Below are positions 53,589 to 62,936 of a stretch of 64,000 nucleotides of DNA, one piece after another; the stretch's first letter is position 1, and the number at the start of each line of letters is the position of its first letter. The stretch is from Halodesulfovibrio marinisediminis DSM 17456 (GTDB lineage Bacteria; Desulfobacterota; Desulfovibrionia; Desulfovibrionales; Desulfovibrionaceae). The translations under genes were made by a program, and so were the position numbers. The notes under the pieces were generated by a model, which saw nothing but the letters and a program-made list of their open reading frames with translations, was not told the DNA's origin and searched no databases. The stretch covers positions 248,001 through 312,000 of the forward strand of contig NZ_FSRG01000004.1 of NCBI RefSeq assembly GCF_900129975.1. Direction: 5' to 3'.

Positions 53589-53645
53589 AGAGTGCTTTGC
53601 CCCTGCGGCCTAAGAACCTTGTGCTATAATTTTTTGCTGGAATAA

Positions 53646-53682
53646 AAAAGGGCTGTCCAAGTAACAAAAGCAGCCCTTTTAA
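53646..53682 (+). terminator. Terminator after the nitroreductase gene
   Basis: AAAAAGGGCTG pairs with CAGCCCTTTT across a 14-nt loop. Confidence 0.8.
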
Positions 53683-53770
53683 ATGCTTAAGAATGTGTCG
53701 TTGATAAGATTGTGAAAGGTAGTTCCCTTGCGGCTACCAAGGTCATAAGTAACGGGAGTTTTCCGCCCTT

Positions 53771-53828
53771 AAAGGTTTCTGGAGATTCTAAAGAACCTCT
53801 TGCAAGAGGTTCTTTAGCCGCCGGAGGC
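53771..53828 (-). repeat. Dispersed intergenic repeat, copy C
   Basis: Read on the minus strand: head GCCTCCGGCGGCTAAAGA, a hairpin with arms AAAGAACCTCTTG/CAAGAGGTTCTTT, then CCAGAAACCTTT. It lies between the nitroreductase terminator and the NhaC terminator, on the NhaC mRNA side. Confidence 0.65.
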
Positions 53829-53867
53829 AAACGTCGTAGACTCGCCGAAGGCCGGTTTTAGGTGCAC

Positions 53868-53902
53868 AAAAAAAAGCCCTCAGCAATCGCTGAGAGCTTT
53901 TT
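53868..53902 (-). terminator. Terminator of the NhaC-type gene
   Basis: AAAAAAAGC.CTCAGC and GCTGAG.GCTTTTTTT form a stem with an AATC loop; T-runs on both strands. Confidence 0.88.
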
Positions 53903-53923
53903 TTATTCTTTTTGAACAAGCTT

Positions 53924-55630
53924 TTAGCTTGCATCTGGCAGTCGTTTTCCGAAGAGGTAGAGCATGCCAACTACTGCGGCAAGACCTACTGGCAGGGTAA
54001 TCATCGGGGAGAGTCCGAGACCTGCTGGCAGGAAGCCGAAGAGGATGGATACAGCACCTACAGCAATTGCGTAGATCAGCTGGGTACGAACGTGGTCGAT
54101 ATGGTCACACGCGGAACCCATGGAGGACAGGATAGTGGTATCTGAGATAGGTGAGCAGTGGTCACCGAAGATAGCACCAGTAAGAACTGAACCTACGTTG
54201 AGGAGCAGGTAGGACTGATCGGGGTTGATAGCCCATGCAAGTGGGATTGCCAGTGGCATGAGGATACCCATTGTGCCGTAAGAGGTTCCTGTTGCAAAAG
54301 AAATGACAGAACCAAGAATGAAGATGATAGATGGCAGCAGGAATGCTGGCAGTGTGTCAGACAGCACGCTTACTAGCCACAGCGCAGTACCGAGTTCTTT
54401 AATGATACCAGAAAGGGACCATGCGAGAAGCAGGATAACTGCGGTGATGTTCATGGATTTAATACCAAGAACCCATGTTGTAACTGCTTCTTCGATGCTG
54501 AAGATTTTTTTGAAGATACCCATGCCCATTGCAACGATACCGGCAAGCAATGCTGCCTGGAACAGTACAACGGAAGCGTCGGACGCACCAAAGCATTCGC
54601 GGATTGCGGTGAAGCTTAATGGAGCTTCGTGGATTTGAGCGAGCAGTTCTGCGTTATCAATAGCACCAAGGCCGTTGAAGTAGAAGCCAAGGAAAGCTGC
54701 AACGATAAGGGTACCGATTGGGATAATTGCATTCCAGATGGAAGGAACAACGTGAGGACCAGGCTCGAGTTGAGTTGTTTCTTCAGAAGCCATTGGAGTA
54801 GCTTCATCGCCAAGTACTTTGCCGTACTTGCGTGCGCGTTCTTCTGCTTTCAGCATTGGGCCGAATTCGCGGAGCATCATGATGCCGGCGAGTACGAAGA
54901 ACAGAATAAAGATATTGTAGAAACGGTATGGGATGGTCTCAACAAATGCGCCGTATGCGTTCATTTGGATACCAATCTGCTCGAAACCGTCTTTGATAAG
55001 ACCTACTTCGTATGCAACCCATGTGGAAATAAGTGCGATACCAGCGATAGGCGCTGCGGTAGCATCAATGATGAATGCCAGTTTCTCGCGGGAAATACGC
55101 ATGCGGTCAGTTACCGGACGCATGATAGGACCAACGGTAAGTGAGTTTGCGTAGTCATCGAAGAAGATAACCAGACCCATGAGCCAAGTGAAGAACTGGG
55201 CGCTACGTGGGCCTTTTGCTTTTTTCGCAAGCGCTTCTGCTACTGCAAGAGTACCACCCATTTTGGATACAACTGCAATAAGGCCACCGATTGCAAGACA
55301 CTGGAGTACGATACCAGCGTTCCATGAGTCAGCCAGTGACCCGAGGATTTCGTTGGAAACACGGTGGAAAGAACCAATCACACCATGATAAAAATCAAAG
55401 CCGGTTGTTTCCAGCATCATTGCGCCGGAGAATACACCAAGGAACAAGGACAGCACAACGTTACGGCTGATAAATGCAAGGATAATTGCTACCAGCGGCG
55501 GAACAAGTGTCCAGAATCCAAAAAGTTGTGAGTTTGCAGCGCCTTTACTTGAGTCAGCAGCGAATGCAGGTGCTGTAATAAAAAGAATACCTACTGCGGA
55601 AAGCAGCAGCAATAAATGCCTAAGTCTCAT
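53924..55630 (-). CDS. Na+/H+ antiporter, NhaC family
   Basis: The start is the ATG at 55630 (MRLRHLLLLLSAVG) behind GGGAGAGAG; 568 residues. A signal-peptide-like N-terminus ('ILFITAPAFAADSS') precedes about 11-12 transmembrane segments. 'GLVIFFDDYANSLTVGPIMRPVTDRMRISREKLAFIIDATAAPIAGIALISTWVAYEVG' and 'GAIFGDHCSPISDTTILSSMGSACDHIDHVRTQL' are hallmark stretches of this family. It exchanges Na+ for H+, or Na+-linked organic substrates as in malate-lactate relatives. A single gene with terminator. Confidence 0.9.
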   Translation of the reverse strand: MRLRHLLLLLSAVGILFITAPAFAADSSKGAANSQLFGFWTLVPPLVAIILAFISRNVVLSLFLGVFSGAMMLETTGFDFYHGVIGSFHRVSNEILGSLADSWNAGIVLQCLAIGGLIAVVSKMGGTLAVAEALAKKAKGPRSAQFFTWLMGLVIFFDDYANSLTVGPIMRPVTDRMRISREKLAFIIDATAAPIAGIALISTWVAYEVGLIKDGFEQIGIQMNAYGAFVETIPYRFYNIFILFFVLAGIMMLREFGPMLKAEERARKYGKVLGDEATPMASEETTQLEPGPHVVPSIWNAIIPIGTLIVAAFLGFYFNGLGAIDNAELLAQIHEAPLSFTAIRECFGASDASVVLFQAALLAGIVAMGMGIFKKIFSIEEAVTTWVLGIKSMNITAVILLLAWSLSGIIKELGTALWLVSVLSDTLPAFLLPSIIFILGSVISFATGTSYGTMGILMPLAIPLAWAINPDQSYLLLNVGSVLTGAIFGDHCSPISDTTILSSMGSACDHIDHVRTQLIYAIAVGAVSILFGFLPAGLGLSPMITLPVGLAAVVGMLYLFGKRLPDAS

Positions 55631-55859
55631 AATCACTCTCTCCCGATGATTGCTTTCTTTTGCGTAGTTCCTAAAAGAAATACTCTGGCTTTGCAAGCGT
55701 TGTCTTATATGTTTGAAAAATGAAAAATTAGTCAGAAAATCAAACTTTTACAGTATTTTTTAATTTTTGAAATATGTTGAAAGATAGTTTGACTGTTTTT
55801 TTGATCAGTTCTGCAGGTTGTAGATTGACTTTCAAGATGGCGCACAGCATGTTCGGCGT

Positions 55860-58817
55860 ATGAAAGAGGATAAGGATATAGTAGCGGAATACGTCGATGC
55901 ATTACGGAACTCGGCGCGTCTTGGCGATCAGGTAGTCTATCATAAGGCATTGCCTGATACAGATGCACTGTACGCAGAGAATCGTCGTCCGTGGGTGCAG
56001 GCGATAAAAGATATGCTTGCTATGCAGGGCATCACGCAGTTGTATGCACACCAGACACTTGCCACAGATCATATTAGAGCAGGCAGACATGTTGTTGTGG
56101 CTACTCCCACAGCAAGTGGTAAAAGCCTTGTTTATAACCTGCCTGTCATCGAGCGTTTTTTACAAGACCCTGATGCGCGCGGGCTTTACTTATTTCCTTT
56201 GAAGGCGCTGGCACAGGATCAGCTAAAGTCGTTTCAGTCGCTAACGGCGCATTGGCCGAAAGAGGCACGTCCGGACGCCGCAATTTATGATGGTGACACC
56301 ACGCCTCATTTCCGTAAAAAGATTCGAACAAAACCGCCTACTGTTTTGATGACGAATCCGGAAATGCTGCATCTTTCTATTCTTCCTTATCATGAACAGT
56401 GGATAGAGTTTCTTGCATCTCTCCAGTTTATTGTTGTGGATGAAGTTCATACGTATCGAGGCGTTATGGGCTCACACATGGCGCAGCTTTTCCGCAGATT
56501 ACTCCGAGTATGTAAACAATACGGAATAACTCCGACCTTTATCTTTTGTTCTGCGACGGTGGGAAACCCTGCTGAGCTGTGTGAGAACCTGACCGGAATT
56601 GCTCCAACGGTAATAACGGAGAGCGGCGCCCCGCAGGGTAAGCGCAACTTTGTTTTTATGGACCCGCATCAGAGTCCTTCTTCCACGGCTATTTCTCTGC
56701 TTAAATCTGCTTTGATGCGGAATATGCGTACCATTGTATACACGCAGTCACGTAAGATGACTGAACTTATCAGTATGTGGGCAGGGCAAAAGTCCGGTGC
56801 CTTTAAAGATAAAATTTCCGCGTATCGCGCCGGCTTTCTTCCTGAGGAGCGGCGGGAAATTGAGCAAAAAATGGCGAGTGGAGAATTGCTTGCTGTTATC
56901 TCAACCAGTGCCTTGGAGCTTGGTATCGACATTGGTGCGCTCGATTTGTGTATTCTTGTAGGTTATCCCGGTTCTATTATGTCCACGATGCAGCGCGGTG
57001 GTCGCGTGGGACGTAAAAAACAGGAATCCGCTGTGGTGCTTGTGGCTGGCGAGGATGCTCTCGATCAGTATTTTATGCGTCACCCAAAAGAGTTTTTTAC
57101 TCGTCCTCCTGAGTCGGCTGTACTGAACCCGCATAACCCTGTGATCTTGAAACGCCACCTTGAGTGTGCTGCAGCGGAACTCACGTTGCGTACTTCTGAA
57201 GAATGGATGCAGGAGCAGGAAGTTATAGCAGCTGTGCATGAATTGGAACAGTGCGGCCTTTTGCTCCGCGATGCAGAAGGTACAACCATTTTTGCAGCGA
57301 AAAAACGGCCACATCGGCATGTTGATCTTCGCGGTGCGGGGAACAATTTTCATATTGAATCAGAAGACGGCACAGTTATAGGCAGTGTTGACGGCGTGAA
57401 AGCGTTCAAGGAAACGCATCCCGGTGCAGTATATCTGCATAAAGGGCAGACATGGTCGATAACTGAGCTGGATTTCGGAACCCGCACAGCCAAAGCAAAA
57501 AAAGGTCGTGTGAACTACTACACGCGTACTCGCTGTAATAAGAGTACAGAGATCTTGGAAGTTATCGACCAGACTGTCGTGTGGGGATCGCGTCTTTGTT
57601 TCGGTAAGCTTCGTGTTACCGAAATTATCAGTGGCTTTGAAAAACGAAGTGTTCAAGGTGGTAAGCTGCTGGGTATTACTCCTCTTGAACTTCCACCGCT
57701 GGTCTTTGAAACTGAGGGCATTTGGTTTGAAGTTCCTCTTGGCGTACAACGCAAAGTTGAAGATGAGTTTTTGCACTTCATGGGCTCCATCCACGCCCTT
57801 GAACATGCGATGATAGGTATTTTGCCGATTCTTGTGCTGACAGATCGTAATGACCTTGGCGGCATATCTACTCCTATGCATGCACAAGTCGGTAAGCCCG
57901 CAGTTTTTGTCTATGACGGGATGGAAGGGGGTGCAGGTTTAACGCGCCATGCCTTCACGATGGCGCAGGAAATTTTTGAACGTACTCTCGCCACGGTTCG
58001 TGATTGCGGCTGTGAGCTTGGCTGTCCAAGTTGTGTGCACTCGCCAAAATGTGGTTCTGGTAATCGCCCTATCGACAAGGTCGGTAGCATCTTCCTTCTT
58101 GAGGAAATGGCAAAGGGAGAATTTACTCCGCCGGAAGATGAAGTTTTTGAAGTGGAGCAGCTTCCGCAACCGATGACAACTCCGGCACGCATCAAGCCAA
58201 AAGTTCTTAAGGCTGAAGCCGGACAGACAATAACTCCAGTGTTGACTGATACTGACTCTTCAACTGTGCAATTTATTGATACTCCAAAGCGCTATGCCGT
58301 ACTCGACATTGAAACGCAGCTTTCCGCACAGGAAGTGGGGGGCTGGCATCGTGCTGATCGTATGCGAGTTTCCGTAGCGGTGCTTTATGATTCCAAAGAA
58401 GACAAGTTTATCCGATACATGGAAGAAGATATGCCGGACCTGCTTGAACACCTTAAAGAGTTTGATTGCATTATTGGGTTCAACATTATCCGTTTTGACT
58501 ACAAGGTGCTTTCCGCTTACGCCGACTACAATTTGAAGTCGTTGCCTACGCTAGATTTACTCGATGAAATTCGTAAGAGATTGAATTATCGTGTGTCGCT
58601 CGACAATCTTGGTTCGGCAACGCTTAATGCGCCAAAGTCTGCAGATGGTCTGCAAGCGCTCAAGTGGTGGAAGGAAGGAAAAGTAGAAGAGATTGCCACT
58701 TACTGCGAAGCGGATGTACGTATCACTCGCGATATTTACTTGTACGGTAAGGAGCATGGCTATTTGCTCTTTACCAATAAGGCTAAGCAAAAGGTTCGTG
58801 TCCCCATTGCTTGGTAG
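55860..58817 (+). CDS. MrfA-like DEAD-box helicase fused to an MrfB-like exonuclease
   Basis: A 985-residue protein. Residues 60-450 are a superfamily 2 helicase: 'ATPTASGKS' (Walker A, 81-89), 'DEVH' (194-197), 'SATVGNP' and 'QRGGRVGRK'. Residues 560-760 match the MrfA/YprA C-terminal DUF1998 region, with the zinc-like cluster 'CGCELGCPSCVHSPKCGSGN' (from Cys716). Residues 810-985 are a DEDD-type RNase H-like exonuclease: 'YAVLDIET' (Asp816), 'IIGFNIIRFDYKVL' and 'EIATYCEADVRITRDIY'. In Bacillus MrfA and MrfB are separate proteins repairing mitomycin damage; here both are in one chain. A divergent promoter region of 230 bp lies upstream. Confidence 0.85.
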   Translation: MKEDKDIVAEYVDALRNSARLGDQVVYHKALPDTDALYAENRRPWVQAIKDMLAMQGITQLYAHQTLATDHIRAGRHVVVATPTASGKSLVYNLPVIERFLQDPDARGLYLFPLKALAQDQLKSFQSLTAHWPKEARPDAAIYDGDTTPHFRKKIRTKPPTVLMTNPEMLHLSILPYHEQWIEFLASLQFIVVDEVHTYRGVMGSHMAQLFRRLLRVCKQYGITPTFIFCSATVGNPAELCENLTGIAPTVITESGAPQGKRNFVFMDPHQSPSSTAISLLKSALMRNMRTIVYTQSRKMTELISMWAGQKSGAFKDKISAYRAGFLPEERREIEQKMASGELLAVISTSALELGIDIGALDLCILVGYPGSIMSTMQRGGRVGRKKQESAVVLVAGEDALDQYFMRHPKEFFTRPPESAVLNPHNPVILKRHLECAAAELTLRTSEEWMQEQEVIAAVHELEQCGLLLRDAEGTTIFAAKKRPHRHVDLRGAGNNFHIESEDGTVIGSVDGVKAFKETHPGAVYLHKGQTWSITELDFGTRTAKAKKGRVNYYTRTRCNKSTEILEVIDQTVVWGSRLCFGKLRVTEIISGFEKRSVQGGKLLGITPLELPPLVFETEGIWFEVPLGVQRKVEDEFLHFMGSIHALEHAMIGILPILVLTDRNDLGGISTPMHAQVGKPAVFVYDGMEGGAGLTRHAFTMAQEIFERTLATVRDCGCELGCPSCVHSPKCGSGNRPIDKVGSIFLLEEMAKGEFTPPEDEVFEVEQLPQPMTTPARIKPKVLKAEAGQTITPVLTDTDSSTVQFIDTPKRYAVLDIETQLSAQEVGGWHRADRMRVSVAVLYDSKEDKFIRYMEEDMPDLLEHLKEFDCIIGFNIIRFDYKVLSAYADYNLKSLPTLDLLDEIRKRLNYRVSLDNLGSATLNAPKSADGLQALKWWKEGKVEEIATYCEADVRITRDIYLYGKEHGYLLFTNKAKQKVRVPIAW

Positions 58818-58847
58818 GCAGAGCTTAGCTTTTTAGATATTGATAGT

Positions 58848-58881
58848 AAAAAACGGCGCGTTCCATTTGGAACACGCCGTT
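58848..58881 (-). terminator. Terminator of selB
   Basis: On the minus strand AACGGCGTGTTCC and GGAACGCGCCGTT form a 13-bp stem (one G-T-type mismatch) with a 4-nt loop, followed by TTTTACT. Confidence 0.85.
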
Positions 58882-58908
58882 GAATAAGCAAGCTTAAGGG
58901 GACTGGTG

Positions 58909-60834
58909 CTAGGCTCCGCCTGTACCGCGAAGCTGTCGCTTATCACCGATACGCATTGTCAGGCGTACGCGGTCAAAATATTCAAGCAGCGGAATTGCAT
59001 ACTTTCGTGAAAGCCCTGTGAGGTCACGCAACTCTGCAGGTCCCATGTCATCATGATTTGAAAGGTATTCACGCACCATATCTTTAACTTTTTCGAGCGC
59101 AGGTGCGTGGTAGTAAAGGGTGTCCTTTACTTTTACCATTTCCCCATTCTCTTCCATGAGTTTAAGTACTGGTACTGCTTCTTTTACTTCCACTTCGAGA
59201 GGTTCAAGGACTTCTTTGAGATTTGGCGGGGTGATACCGCCTTTCTCGTAAGCTTCAAGGATTGTTTTGCGTAAGCCTTCCTGATCTGCCGCCATGGAGA
59301 CTTTATGAGTTGGCAGGCGCAGCACATCACCATCAATTACGATAGATTTTGCTTTGATAAGGCGTTCGACAAGGAAGTGCACGAGCTTTGGTGACAGCTG
59401 TTTACCCCAGCCGGATGCAAGCATTCCTCGGGAAAGGCCGGCTTTCATTGGCTCGTTTTTGTGGAACGTTGCCATGAAGTCGAGACAGCTTTCGGACAGT
59501 TCATTAAGAACGTTGCCAGCAATGTACTGGCGTTCTTCCTTGTCGAAACAAAGTGCTTCCTGCTTTCCACCAAAGAGGTTGAGGATTTTTTCAAGCTTCT
59601 TGGTTTCGATATCAGTAAAGATGCACAGGCGGGCAAAGGAAAGCCCTTTTTCAGCGGCCATTGCGAGGTGCAGGCGCACTCTGTCTTCTGGCTCTGCTTT
59701 TGGAAGCTCCTGTAGACTGTTCCAAATTACTTCGTAGTGCGGATTCTTTTTACGCAGACGTTCTGCTTCCGGATGCAGCAGTTTGCCACCAGCTACAGTA
59801 CGCAACGGGGAGAACGAACGGATAACGCAGCGGTCGTTTGCCACGCCGACCATCGGTTCCGGGAAGCGGACTTCACAAATTGCGGTTTCACCGGGCATGA
59901 GCTTATCGCGGTCAGGAAAATACAAACGGGCAAGAACATCGCGAGCACCGTGGTGGAAGTGGATTTCTGTACGGTTTTTAAGCGGTGACGGAGATGAAGA
60001 CAGGCAAGTAAGTTCAACGTGCCATGTGTCAGAAGGGAACAGAGAGTCAGGGCGTGCGAGAACATCACCTCTGTGCACGTCTGCCACTTCAACACCGGCG
60101 ATGTTGATCGCGGTACGCTTGCCAGCTGGTGCAGTTTCAACAGCACTGCCATGACTTTGCAGGCCGCGTACTTTGCCAAGAAGATCATGCGGGTAGAAGC
60201 GCACCTCGTCACCGATATTGAGGGAGCCGGAAACCATGGTGCCTGTTACAACGGTTCCGTGTCCGCGCATGGTAAAGGATCTGTCTACCGGCATACGGAA
60301 CAGGTCAGAGCGACGTTGTGGCGTAAGTTCTTTCTCCAGCTTGGTGATGTGGTCACGGATGGTTTCAAGGCCTTCACCTGTATGTGAAGATACTGGAAAT
60401 ATCGGTGCGTCTTCAAGGAAAGAACCTTGCAGGAATGCTTTTACGTCTTCCTGTACCAGTTCAAGCCATTCCTCATCAACCATATCTGTTTTGGTCAGCG
60501 CCACGAATCCTGTTGGAATGCCAAGGAGTGAACAGATTTCTAGGTGTTCGCGGGTCTGCGGCATTACACCTTCATCCGCGGCAATAACCAGCATTACAAA
60601 GTCGATGCCGGATGCACCTGCAACCATGTTCTTAACAAATTTTTCGTGCCCAGGAACGTCTACAATTCCCATCTTGCTGCCGTCCGGCAGGTCGAAGAAC
60701 GCAAACCCTAATTCTATGGTTATCCCGCGCTTTTTTTCTTCTTCTAAACGGTCGCAGTCGATTCCGGTGAGAGTTTTTACAAGCGTGGTTTTACCATGAT
60801 CAATATGTCCGGCAGTGCCCATTACAACAGGCAT
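58909..60834 (-). CDS. selB: Selenocysteine-specific translation elongation factor
   Basis: A 641-residue SelB. It carries the GTPase domain ('[19 protein letters not shown]', '[19 protein letters not shown]', '[21 protein letters not shown]', 'ALTKTDMVD') and then domains II-III ('[23 protein letters not shown]'). Four C-terminal winged helices (about 370-641) bind the SECIS hairpin in the mRNA. It delivers Sec-tRNA to in-frame UGA codons. AAGGAGT precedes the ATG. selA, selC and selD are not in the window. Its presence means in-frame UGA must be considered when annotating selenoproteins of this organism. Confidence 0.96.
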   Translation of the reverse strand: MPVVMGTAGHIDHGKTTLVKTLTGIDCDRLEEEKKRGITIELGFAFFDLPDGSKMGIVDVPGHEKFVKNMVAGASGIDFVMLVIAADEGVMPQTREHLEICSLLGIPTGFVALTKTDMVDEEWLELVQEDVKAFLQGSFLEDAPIFPVSSHTGEGLETIRDHITKLEKELTPQRRSDLFRMPVDRSFTMRGHGTVVTGTMVSGSLNIGDEVRFYPHDLLGKVRGLQSHGSAVETAPAGKRTAINIAGVEVADVHRGDVLARPDSLFPSDTWHVELTCLSSSPSPLKNRTEIHFHHGARDVLARLYFPDRDKLMPGETAICEVRFPEPMVGVANDRCVIRSFSPLRTVAGGKLLHPEAERLRKKNPHYEVIWNSLQELPKAEPEDRVRLHLAMAAEKGLSFARLCIFTDIETKKLEKILNLFGGKQEALCFDKEERQYIAGNVLNELSESCLDFMATFHKNEPMKAGLSRGMLASGWGKQLSPKLVHFLVERLIKAKSIVIDGDVLRLPTHKVSMAADQEGLRKTILEAYEKGGITPPNLKEVLEPLEVEVKEAVPVLKLMEENGEMVKVKDTLYYHAPALEKVKDMVREYLSNHDDMGPAELRDLTGLSRKYAIPLLEYFDRVRLTMRIGDKRQLRGTGGA

Positions 60835-61063
60835 AGATACTCCTTGGCATAATTCCTAATTGGTGCTGTCTAAAAAATATTCGATAACAGCAACAGATCA
60901 AACAATATTGTGTCCGCTTAAGCGGTAAGTTTCGTCAAAAGGATTGTCTGTTGTATTGGAAAAAACCCAACTCCTCAACTATTCGCAGCAAATGGCAGAT
61001 ATCACACTTTCATGCTACATTTCCTGCTATACATTCAATTGCTTATAACCTTACGAGGAAATC

Positions 61064-61459
61064 ATGGAAAAGCTAGAAATCCGTACATCAACCCGTGAAG
61101 AACTCATTGATATTACGTCCAGAGTACAGACGCTTGTCAGCGAAAATAACTGGGAAGACGGCATGCTGCTGCTTTTTTGCCCGCATACAACAGGGGCAGT
61201 CACAGTTAATGAGGGTGCCGACCCTGACGTTGCCCGTGATATTACAGTGAACATGCGCCATATCGTGCCATATAATGGTGATTACAAGCATATGGAGGGC
61301 AATAGCGATGCTCATATTAAAGCAAGCATGTTCGGCCCTGATCAGATGCTCATCGTCGAAAATGGTCGTGTTCAACTTGGAACATGGCAGGCAATCTATT
61401 TTTGTGAATTTGATGGAGCGCGGAACCGCAAGCTGTGGGTGAAGTTTATTCCTTCCTAG
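61064..61459 (+). CDS. YjbQ-family protein (UPF0047)
   Basis: A 131-residue single-domain protein matching YjbQ/UPF0047: 'LLLFCPHTTGAVTVNEGADPDVARDI', 'HMEGNSDAHIKASMFGPDQMLIVENGRVQLGTWQAIYFCEFDGARNRKLWVKF'. Conserved His and Asp residues form a putative metal site. Some members have thiamin-phosphate synthase side activity in complementation tests; the natural role is unsettled. GAGGAAATC precedes the ATG. Monocistronic. Confidence 0.92.
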   Translation: MEKLEIRTSTREELIDITSRVQTLVSENNWEDGMLLLFCPHTTGAVTVNEGADPDVARDITVNMRHIVPYNGDYKHMEGNSDAHIKASMFGPDQMLIVENGRVQLGTWQAIYFCEFDGARNRKLWVKFIPS

Positions 61460-61471
61460 TCTGGACAGATA

Positions 61472-61508
61472 AAAAACAGCTCTGAAGCTAATTTTCAGAG
61501 CTGTTTTT
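61472..61508 (+). terminator. Bidirectional terminator after yjbQ
   Basis: AAAAACAGCTCTGAA pairs with TTCAGAGCTGTTTTT across a 7-nt loop. Confidence 0.92.
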
Positions 61509-61634
61509 AGTTGGTAGCTATTTGGGGATGCACACAAGCTTAGGCAAAGTGGGTAGTTGGGGGTAAAAGGGGTTGCTGCGAGGACGTACGAAGTCTGTCT
61601 ATACAGTTTTTCTTCGATGTCCGAGACTCCCGTT

Positions 61635-62780
61635 CTATAAATTGTCAGGTGGTTCAACGTCAGTGTCACTGTAGGTGGTCATTTGGTTGTATGTGTTGCA
61701 GGCGCAGCGCATAAGGAACAGAGCGAGAGGTACGCCGCTGCCTTCGCCGAGGCGTAGCCCGAGGTCGTGGAGCGGGTCGATATCAAGCTTGGTGAGAATC
61801 TGTTTGTGTCCGGCTTCTGCTGATGCGTGAGAAAAGAACGCGTAATCTTTTACTGTCGGGCAGAGTTTCCATGCTGCTGTATATGCTGCTGTTGCAATGA
61901 ATCCGTCGAGCAGTACAAGCTGGTTGTTCGCTGCACCACCGAGGATGAGTCCTGCGAGGGCTGCAATTTCATATCCGCCGAGAGTTGCGAGGATATCGAT
62001 AGGATCACCGGTCTTAATTGTAGCTGAATGGAGTGAGAGGGCGCGTTCAATGACGCTGGTTTTGCGTGTGATGCCCTTAGAATCGAGCCCCCCGCCGGCA
62101 CCTGTAATGTCTTGTGGCTGAAGTCCAAGGTATGCGCAGTAGAGTGCTGTTGATGGCGTGGTGTTTGAGACGCCCATTTCTCCGGTTCCGATGGAGGGGC
62201 AGCCCTCTTTAAGTGCTTTGTCAGCAAGCTCGGCACCGATTAGCAGTGCCCGCAGGCACATTTCACGACTCATAGCAGGTGCTTTAGAAATATTCTGTGT
62301 TCCTTGTGCAATTTTACACTGGATAAGGGAGTCGTGTTCCGGATAGCAGTCTCCTTTGGAGGCAAGATCCACGACACAGAGCTCTGCACCGGCAGTATTC
62401 GCAAGTACATTGATCCCTGCACCACCGTCACAGAAATTTTGTACCATTTGGCGTGTGACGTCCTGAGTGAAGACGGAGACGCCTTCTTCGTTCACACCGT
62501 GATCGCCTGCTATAGCGTAGATTCTTAGCGGGTCTGCGGCGATTCCCAGTGTTTTATTTTGAATGCAGCACATACGTACGGCCAGCTCTTCCAACTTGCC
62601 AAGGCTGCCGATGGGCTTTGTCAGGTTGTCTAGTCGGTGGGTCGCTGCTTGGCACAGCGAGTCAGAGACCGGCTCGATTTTTTGAAGAAGATCGCGTAGT
62701 AGGGTTTCGTTTTCTGCGGTGTTTTCGTAGGTGGAAACTTGTTCAACCTTGGAATCGCGATGCGGAAAAGAAGATGTCAT
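61635..62780 (-). CDS. cobT: Nicotinate-nucleotide--dimethylbenzimidazole phosphoribosyltransferase
   Basis: A 381-residue CobT, which makes alpha-ribazole phosphate for the lower ligand of cobalamin. Diagnostic stretches are 'RLDNLTKPIGSLGKLEELAVRM', 'YAIAGDHGVNEEGVSVF', 'FCDGGAGINVLANTAG', 'GEMGVSNTTPSTALYCAYLG', 'GGYEIAALAGLILGGA' and the catalytic Glu in 'LRLGEGSGVPLAL'. The N-terminus is about 20 residues longer than usual. AGGAGAG precedes the ATG. No cobalamin riboswitch is seen upstream. Confidence 0.95.
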   Translation of the reverse strand: MTSSFPHRDSKVEQVSTYENTAENETLLRDLLQKIEPVSDSLCQAATHRLDNLTKPIGSLGKLEELAVRMCCIQNKTLGIAADPLRIYAIAGDHGVNEEGVSVFTQDVTRQMVQNFCDGGAGINVLANTAGAELCVVDLASKGDCYPEHDSLIQCKIAQGTQNISKAPAMSREMCLRALLIGAELADKALKEGCPSIGTGEMGVSNTTPSTALYCAYLGLQPQDITGAGGGLDSKGITRKTSVIERALSLHSATIKTGDPIDILATLGGYEIAALAGLILGGAANNQLVLLDGFIATAAYTAAWKLCPTVKDYAFFSHASAEAGHKQILTKLDIDPLHDLGLRLGEGSGVPLALFLMRCACNTYNQMTTYSDTDVEPPDNL

Positions 62781-62936
62781 GATCTCTCCTAAGTTATAAA
62801 AATGATAAGCCGGAAAAGGTAGTCGTGTTGACTTTGAGTCTGGTGACTATAGCTTTTTTATTCAGACGTCTTTACAGTCTGTGTTATCTGAATGCCAGTC
62901 TATAATTAACCACCAAGAACAGGATAAAGGTATCTG

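Noticed and set aside
62781-62936. Cobalamin riboswitch upstream of cobT
   Set aside because: The 156-bp region lacks the conserved B12-box and pseudoknot sequence.
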